Below, in pieces: positions 26,746 to 30,619 of a stretch of 30,619 nucleotides of DNA. Made by a program: the position numbers and the translations under genes. Within the stretch, counting starts at the first letter, position 1. The number at the start of each line of letters is the position of its first letter. The stretch comes from JAWVEV01 sp033856535 (GTDB lineage: Bacteria; Actinomycetota; Thermoleophilia; Miltoncostaeales; Miltoncostaeaceae). The stretch covers positions 1 through 30,619 of the forward strand of contig JAWVEV010000024.1 in assembly GCA_033856535.1 (NCBI GenBank), written 5' to 3'. Below the pieces are notes generated by a model, which worked only from the letters and a program-made list of their open reading frames with translations, was not told the DNA's origin and ran no database searches.

Positions 26746-26781
26746 CCGGCGCCGTCCACCCGCCGGTCGGGGTGGCGCCGG
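26746..26781 (+). terminator. GC-rich hairpin after the SCO gene
   Basis: CCGGCGCC (26746-26753) and GGCGCCGG (26774-26781) can pair, with ACCC/GGGT extending the stem after a short bulge, starting four nt after the stop codon. There is no T tract, so it is only a possible terminator. Confidence 0.4.
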
Positions 26782-26853
26782 TCATGTCGAGGGAGGTCCC
26801 GGGACGTTGGTGGCGCGCGTGATGCGGTTCTTTCGGACGGGCGAGGGCCGGTG

Positions 26854-27645
26854 ATGGCGGCGCCGTCGCTGGCGGGCATCGTCGCCAGCGGGCTGGTGGA
26901 GCCCGGCGGCCCCGAGCTCTCCGCGCGGCTGGTGGAGGGCCTCGGCTGCGGTCCCGGCGACCGCGTGGTGGAGATCGCCCCCGGCTACGGCGTCACCGCC
27001 GAGCGGGTCCTGAAGGCCGGGCCGGGCAGCTACGTCGGCGTCGACCCGGACCCGGTCGCGGTGATGCGCCTGCGCGAGCGCCTGGGCGGCCCGGGGCGGA
27101 GCTTCCGCGAGGCGCCGATCGACGCGACCGGCCTGGAGGACGGCTCGGTGTCGGCCGTGGTGGTGAGCGGCCTGCTCAGCCGCCTGCCGGCCGAGGGGAA
27201 GGCCGCCGTGATCGCCGAGGCGGCGCGGCTGCTGCGCAGCGGAGGACGCCTGGCCCTGCACGAGGTCGCGCTGGCCATCCCGGCCGAGGAGGCCGACCCC
27301 GAGGCGGCCGAGCGCCGGTTGCTGGCCAACATCGCCGCCGACGGCACCGGGTCGCTGCACCCGCTCACCCCGGCCGGCTGGAAGGCGCTGCTGTCCGGGC
27401 GCCTGATACCGACCGGCATGGTCACCGGCCCGCTCAGCGTGGCCCCGGCGCGCGACCTGATGCGGGGGGTGGGGCTGAGGCCGGCGCTCGCGATGGCGAA
27501 GGGTCTGCTGGGCGACGCCGGCGAGCGGTCCGAGGGGGCGCACCAGCGCACGGCGCTCGAGCTCAACGCGCGCTCGCTCGGGGCGGTGGTGATCGTGGCC
27601 GAGAAGCCGCTCATCTTCGACCTGCGGCGCCCGCGCTACTCCTGA
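26854..27645 (+). CDS. Class I SAM-dependent methyltransferase
   Basis: The 263-residue protein has the Rossmann-type methyltransferase motifs in order: VVEIAPGYGVTAERVL (motif I, SAM site) at about 38-53, YVGVDPDPVAVMRL (motif II), IDATGLEDGSVSAVVVSGLL and LLRSGGRLALHEV (post-motif). The C-terminal part (LTPAGWKALLSGRLIPTG) is variable and sets the substrate, which I cannot name; the UbiE/small-molecule type is the closest in style. The ATG and a GTG one codon earlier are both possible starts. The last residues lead into a GAAAGGAAC ribosome site for the next gene 11 nt on, so the two are probably co-transcribed. Confidence 0.83.
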   Translation: MAAPSLAGIVASGLVEPGGPELSARLVEGLGCGPGDRVVEIAPGYGVTAERVLKAGPGSYVGVDPDPVAVMRLRERLGGPGRSFREAPIDATGLEDGSVSAVVVSGLLSRLPAEGKAAVIAEAARLLRSGGRLALHEVALAIPAEEADPEAAERRLLANIAADGTGSLHPLTPAGWKALLSGRLIPTGMVTGPLSVAPARDLMRGVGLRPALAMAKGLLGDAGERSEGAHQRTALELNARSLGAVVIVAEKPLIFDLRRPRYS

Positions 27646-27656
27646 AAGGAACGTCG

Positions 27657-27980
27657 ATGGCCGGGGCGGGCGAGACCGAGTCGATCTGGGAGGACGGCGT
27701 CGGCCGGCGCGACATCGACGCGCGGGTGCTCTCCCACGAGCAGACGACCCACGCGCCGGACCCCCAGTCGCTGCGCTACGGGCAGGGGACCTGCGAGGTG
27801 ATCGTCCAGGCGGTGGTCGGGGGACCGGTGTTCCGCAACCGCCCGCTGGTGGACGTCTACTGGCACGAGGGCCTGCGGCCCTCGTGGGCGCGGCTCACGC
27901 CGGCCGAGGCGCGGCGGATCGGCGAGATGATCCTGCGCGCGGCCGACCGGGCCGAGGCGGAGCCGGCTCCGGAGGTCTGA
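27657..27980 (+). CDS. Small protein of unknown function (107 residues)
   Basis: A soluble, acidic protein with a good ribosome site (GAAAGGAAC, 5 nt before the ATG) and starting 11 nt after the methyltransferase stop. It has a beta-rich centre (CEVIVQAVVGGPVFRNRPLV split as CEVIVQAVVGG and FRNRPLVDVYWHEG) and a helical C-terminus (LTPAEARRIGEMILRAADRA). I do not recognise a family. Co-expression with the methyltransferase is the only functional hint. Confidence 0.72.
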   Translation: MAGAGETESIWEDGVGRRDIDARVLSHEQTTHAPDPQSLRYGQGTCEVIVQAVVGGPVFRNRPLVDVYWHEGLRPSWARLTPAEARRIGEMILRAADRAEAEPAPEV

Positions 27981-27987
27981 CGGGGCC

Positions 27988-28004
27988 CGCTCCCGTGCGG
28001 AGCG
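27988..28004 (+). terminator. Short hairpin after the 107-residue gene
   Basis: CGCTCC (27988-27993) and GGAGCG (27999-28004) form a 6-bp stem with a 5-nt loop, eight nt after the stop. No T tract follows. It may end the transcript from the methyltransferase pair. Confidence 0.35.
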
Positions 28005-28041
28005 CGGGGGTGAGATCGTCGCCGGGGATGTCGAAGTCGCG

Positions 28042-28063
28042 ACCCCGGCGTCGACACCGGGGT
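28042..28063. other. Hairpin in the leader of the DGPF gene
   Basis: ACCCCGG (28042-28048) pairs with CCGGGGT (28057-28063) around an 8-nt loop, ending about 18 nt before the GAGGAGGGAA ribosome site. It could be an RNA structure in the leader or an operator; in sequence this rich in G+C it may also be chance. Confidence 0.3.
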
Positions 28064-28094
28064 GACAACCCCGCCGTCCCGAGGAGGGAACCCC

Positions 28095-28469
28095 GTGAAG
28101 TACCTGATCCTGATCCACAGCAACCCGGCTTCCCGCGAGATCTGGGAGAGCTTCTCCGAGGAGCAGAAGGCCGAGGGCTTCACGTACTACGGCCGGATCG
28201 TCGACGACCTGGTCGCCTCCGGCGAGCTGGTGGTGACCCACGCGCTCGCCGATCCGTCGGTCGCGAAGACGGTTACGGTGCGCGAGGACGGGGCGACGGT
28301 GACCACCGACGGCCCGTTCGCCGAGGCGAAGGAGCAATTGGCCGGGTTCTTCCTGGTCGAGTGCGAGACGCCGGAGCGGGCGGTCGAGATCGCCGCGCGG
28401 ATGCCCGAGGCGCACTTCGGGCTGATCGAGGTGCGGCCGATCCTCGACCTCGGCGGGATGGAGATGTGA
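28095..28469 (+). CDS. YCII/DGPF-domain protein, partner of ECF42 sigma factor
   Basis: The 124-residue protein of the YciI-like ferredoxin fold begins MKYLILIHSNPASREIWESF and contains the name-giving motif TTDGPFAEAKEQLAGFFLVE, then ARMPEAHFGLIEVRPIL. Genes of this type are found next to ECF42 sigma factors and are their usual targets; the biochemical activity is not established. The GTG at 28095 follows GAGGAGGGAA at 5 nt; an open extension of 11 codons upstream runs through the leader. The stop overlaps the sigma start by GTGA, so the two proteins are made together. Confidence 0.9.
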   Translation: MKYLILIHSNPASREIWESFSEEQKAEGFTYYGRIVDDLVASGELVVTHALADPSVAKTVTVREDGATVTTDGPFAEAKEQLAGFFLVECETPERAVEIAARMPEAHFGLIEVRPILDLGGMEM

Positions 28470-29719
28470 GGCCCGCGGGCGCCATCGAGGACCTGCTTCG
28501 CGAGCTGGCGCCGCGGGTCCTCGGCGCCCTGGTGCGCCGCGGCGGCGGGTTCGAGGCGGCCGAGGACGCGGTGCAGGAGGCGCTGCTGGCCGCGGCGACG
28601 CGGTGGCCGGCCGACGGCCTGCCGGAGAACCCGGCCGGGTGGCTGGTCACGGTGGCGTGGCGACGGATGGCGGAGGCGGCCCGCGGCGACGCCTCGCGCC
28701 GCCGGCGCGAGGCGACCGCGACCGCGCGGGAGCCCCGGGATCCGGAGCCGGTGCAGGACGAGGACGACACGCTGGCGATGCTGGTGCTCTGCTGCCACCC
28801 GGCGCTGACGGCGGCCTCGCAGGTGGCGCTGACGCTGCGGGCGGTGGGCGGCCTGACGACCGCCGAGATCGCGCGGGCCTTCCTGGTGCCCGATGCGACG
28901 ATCGGGCAGCGGATCAGCCGGGCGAAGAAGTCGATCACGGCTGCCGGCGGGGGTTTCGGGGTGCCGGGTCCGGAGGCGGTGGCCGAGCGCCTGGGCGCGG
29001 TGCTCCACGTGCTCTACCTGGTGTTCAACGAGGGCTACGTGGCGAGCAGCGGCGCGTCGCTGCACCGGGCCGAGCTGAGCGCGGAGGCGATCCGCCTGGC
29101 CCGCCAGCTGCACGCGCGGCTGCCGGACGACGGCGAGGTGGCCGGGCTGCTGGCGCTGATGCTGCTGACCGATGCCCGCCGGCGGGCGCGGACGGCCCCG
29201 GACGGTGGGCTGATCCCGCTAGCGGAGCAGGACCGCGGGAGGTGGGACGCCGGCGCGATCGCGGAGGGCGTCGCGCTGGTGAGCGACGCGCTGGCCCGCG
29301 CGCCAATTGGCCCGAACCAGGTGCAGGCGGCGATCGCGGCGCTGCACGACGAGGCGCCGACCGCCGACGCGACCGACTGGCGGCAGATCCTGGCGCTCTA
29401 CGAGGTGCTGTCGGGTCTGGCGCCGGGCCCGATGGTCACCCTGAACCGGATCGTCGCGCTGGCGATGGTGGAAGGCCCGGAGGCGGGCCTGGCGGCGCTG
29501 TCGGCCGCCGCGGAGGAGCCGGCGCTCGCGGCCCACCATCGGTTCCACGCGGTCCGGGCGCACCTCTTGGAGCAGGCGGGGGAGGCGGACGCGGCAGAAG
29601 ATGCCTACCACCGGGCCGCCCGGGCGACCCTGAGCCTCCCGGAGCGGCGATACTTGGAGGGCCGAGCGATCCGCCTGGCTCAGCCGACCGCATCGCCCGC
29701 CGATGGGATCGTGGAATGA
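28466..29719 (+). CDS. ECF42-type RNA polymerase sigma factor with C-terminal TPR-like extension
   Basis: The 417-residue protein is more than twice the size of a plain ECF sigma factor. Region 2 is at about residues 8-70 (FEAAEDAVQEALLAAATRW, NPAGWLVTVAWRRMAEAAR), and region 4 is at about 105-160 with VALTLRAVGGLTTAEIARAF and ATIGQRISRAKKSI. The C-terminal 250 residues (HVLYLVFNEGYVASSGASLH quoted to here, then helical hairpins such as LLALMLLTDARRRAR and LEQAGEADAAEDAYHRAA) are the TPR-like domain typical of the ECF42 group, which regulates the sigma factor in place of an anti-sigma protein. The GTG start overlaps the DGPF gene by 4 nt. The stimulus is unknown. Confidence 0.92.
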   Translation: MRPAGAIEDLLRELAPRVLGALVRRGGGFEAAEDAVQEALLAAATRWPADGLPENPAGWLVTVAWRRMAEAARGDASRRRREATATAREPRDPEPVQDEDDTLAMLVLCCHPALTAASQVALTLRAVGGLTTAEIARAFLVPDATIGQRISRAKKSITAAGGGFGVPGPEAVAERLGAVLHVLYLVFNEGYVASSGASLHRAELSAEAIRLARQLHARLPDDGEVAGLLALMLLTDARRRARTAPDGGLIPLAEQDRGRWDAGAIAEGVALVSDALARAPIGPNQVQAAIAALHDEAPTADATDWRQILALYEVLSGLAPGPMVTLNRIVALAMVEGPEAGLAALSAAAEEPALAAHHRFHAVRAHLLEQAGEADAAEDAYHRAARATLSLPERRYLEGRAIRLAQPTASPADGIVE

Positions 29720-30060
29720 CGACGATGAAGCGCTGGACGTCCCTCGCACCGCGCCGATGTGGATCGTCTCCCTCGGTCTGGCGAGCGCGGTGGTCGTCTT
29801 CAACCTCCCGATGCCGGAGGACCCGTCCACCGGCGGGATGGCCGCGGCCATCGTGGTGTTCCTCGCCTGCTGGCGCTTCTCGTGGCCACGTGGGGTCAGG
29901 GGGCGTGGATCCTTCTGGGGCTGCTCATCGTCTCGGGCTGGGTGATCCGCGCCGTCGACTTCCCCGGCGGTGCCGAGATGGTCGTCTTCGTCCTGGTCTT
30001 CACCGCGGTCGGACCCGCCCTCGGCCGCCCCGATTCGACGCGGGAGGGGACCACGCGTGA
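29703..30060 (+). CDS. Small membrane protein, probably frameshifted
   Basis: From an ATG inside the end of the sigma gene the frame reads MWIVSLGLASAVVVFNLPMPEDP, a membrane segment, then AAAIVVFLA before turning Arg/Ser-rich. From about 29868 another frame gives ALLVATWGQGAWILLGLLIV (quoted from there), then VIRAVDFPGGAEM and VVFVLVFTAVGPALGRPDS, again clearly membrane-like. One extra C at about 29866-29867 would join them into a three- to four-segment membrane protein. The end is unclear: the second frame stays open to the window edge, whereas a TGA at 30058-30060 in a third frame would give the GTGA overlap with the next gene usual here. No family is recognised. Confidence 0.4.
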
Positions 30061-30464
30061 GTCCTTACCCGGATCTTCCGCGGTGGGCGCGAGTGCTCGC
30101 GCGCGTCGTTTGGGTGTTCGCCCTGGTCACGCTCGGCCTGGGCCTGGCGGGGGTGACGGGGGCCATCGACGGACCGGGATGGGTCTACGTCGCGTTCGGG
30201 GCCATCGGGCTGGCGGGGATGCCGCTCGCGGTACGTCACGCGAAGATGCGAGGGCGGCAGGGGTACACCCGGCGGGGGGTCACGAGGACCACGGTCGCGT
30301 GGGGCGTGCTGGCCCCCGTCTTCGCCGTAGTCGGCGTGCTGTACCTCGTTTCCGGCGAGCCGGTGCCCGGAGTCGCGCTCGAGGTCATGGCCGCGGCGGC
30401 CGGTCTCCTGGCCGTTCTCGGCCTCCGCGAGTTGGGAGGCGGCGGGGGCCTGGACGGTCCGTAG
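30057..30464 (+). CDS. Small four-segment membrane protein of unknown function
   Basis: The 135-residue product from a GTG with GGGAGGGG about 7 nt upstream has a short N-terminus (SPYPDLPRWARVLARV) and four hydrophobic segments: VVWVFALVTLGLGLAGVTGA, WVYVAFGAIGLAGMPLAV, VAWGVLAPVFAVVGVLYLV and ALEVMAAAAGLLAVLGL. A basic loop (RHAKMRGRQGYTRRGVTR) sits in the middle, which puts both ends outside or both inside. I know of no family name. It follows another small membrane gene and the ECF42 sigma gene on the same strand. Confidence 0.7.
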   Translation: MSPYPDLPRWARVLARVVWVFALVTLGLGLAGVTGAIDGPGWVYVAFGAIGLAGMPLAVRHAKMRGRQGYTRRGVTRTTVAWGVLAPVFAVVGVLYLVSGEPVPGVALEVMAAAAGLLAVLGLRELGGGGGLDGP

Positions 30465-30619
30465 CGAGTCCGCGGCACGCCGGGGTCGCCGGAAGACCGG
30501 TTGGCCAATTGGCCGAGCCGCGGCCATTTGGCCGACGCCGGCGAGTCCCCGGCGAGCCGATTCGCTCTTACAACGAGCTTACGTTCCGGTCGAAGTCCCC
30601 AATGGCCCGGCACTACGAT
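30465..30619. other. Non-coding end of window with two GGCC-N4-GGCC sites
   Basis: No credible gene is seen. GGCCAATTGGCC (30503-30514) and GGCCATTTGGCC (30522-30533) lie 19 nt apart, start to start. CGGCGAG occurs twice near 30540-30556, and GCTC/GAGC can pair across TTACAAC near 30563-30578. The last 70 nt are less G+C-rich than the rest and may belong to a promoter or to a mobile-element end beyond the window. Confidence 0.4.

Noticed and set aside
29300..29312. CCAATTGG-type palindromes also at about 14918, 28336 and 29305
   Set aside because: They lie inside coding sequence, vary in their flanks and are codon-driven; only the pair at 30503-30533 is non-coding and spaced.

Overview
The window is very GC-rich (about three quarters G+C) with strongly GC-biased third codon positions, frequent GTG starts and many 4-nt GTGA/ATGA overlaps. 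Together with a PimA-like glycosyltransferase, an ECF42-type sigma factor with its DGPF partner, an actinobacterial-type phosphofructokinase and a DtxR/IdeR-like iron box, this points to a high-GC actinobacterium. A Thermoleophilia/Solirubrobacterales-like lineage is my guess, not a proof. No rRNA, tRNA or CRISPR array was seen.

Layout. 1-125: the last codons of an IS481-type transposase. 122-4177 (minus): arfB, topB and a phosphofructokinase. 4395-4847 (plus): a small secreted protein. 4819-6289 (minus): an ECF sigma factor with a membrane-anchored putative anti-sigma partner. 6353-10514 (minus): an envelope-lipid cluster of a PAP2 phosphatase, a flippase-like membrane protein and an unusual single polypeptide joining a PAP2/AUR1-like membrane domain to a PimA-like GT4 glycosyltransferase. 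10750-11495 (minus): two small unknown genes. 11659-13380 (minus) and 13548-14441 (plus): two divergent exported proteins; the first has three copies of a 44-45 residue repeat.

14459-25951 (minus) is the centrepiece: an eight-gene, almost gapless operon for an NRPS-independent siderophore (NIS). In transcription order it encodes a fold-III PLP decarboxylase, a diaminobutyrate aminotransferase (frameshifted in this sequence), a diaminobutyrate decarboxylase, an IucA/IucC synthetase, a lysine/diamine N-hydroxylase, an MFS exporter, a second IucA/IucC synthetase and a glutamine-synthetase-family ligase. Five of these recall the rhizobactin 1021/schizokinen pathway (2,4-diaminobutyrate to 1,3-diaminopropane, N-hydroxylation, coupling to citrate). 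The N-acetyltransferase of that pathway is absent, while a second decarboxylase and a glutamine-synthetase-like ligase are present. A good iron-box match lies just upstream of the aminotransferase.

26110-30464 (plus): an SCO/SenC copper chaperone with a His-rich insert, a SAM methyltransferase and a small unknown protein, a DGPF/YCII protein coupled to an ECF42 sigma factor, then two small membrane proteins, the first apparently frameshifted. The window ends with a short non-coding stretch holding two copies of a GGCC-N4-GGCC motif. Two separate apparent single-base losses in short G/C runs suggest consensus-sequence errors rather than real gene decay.
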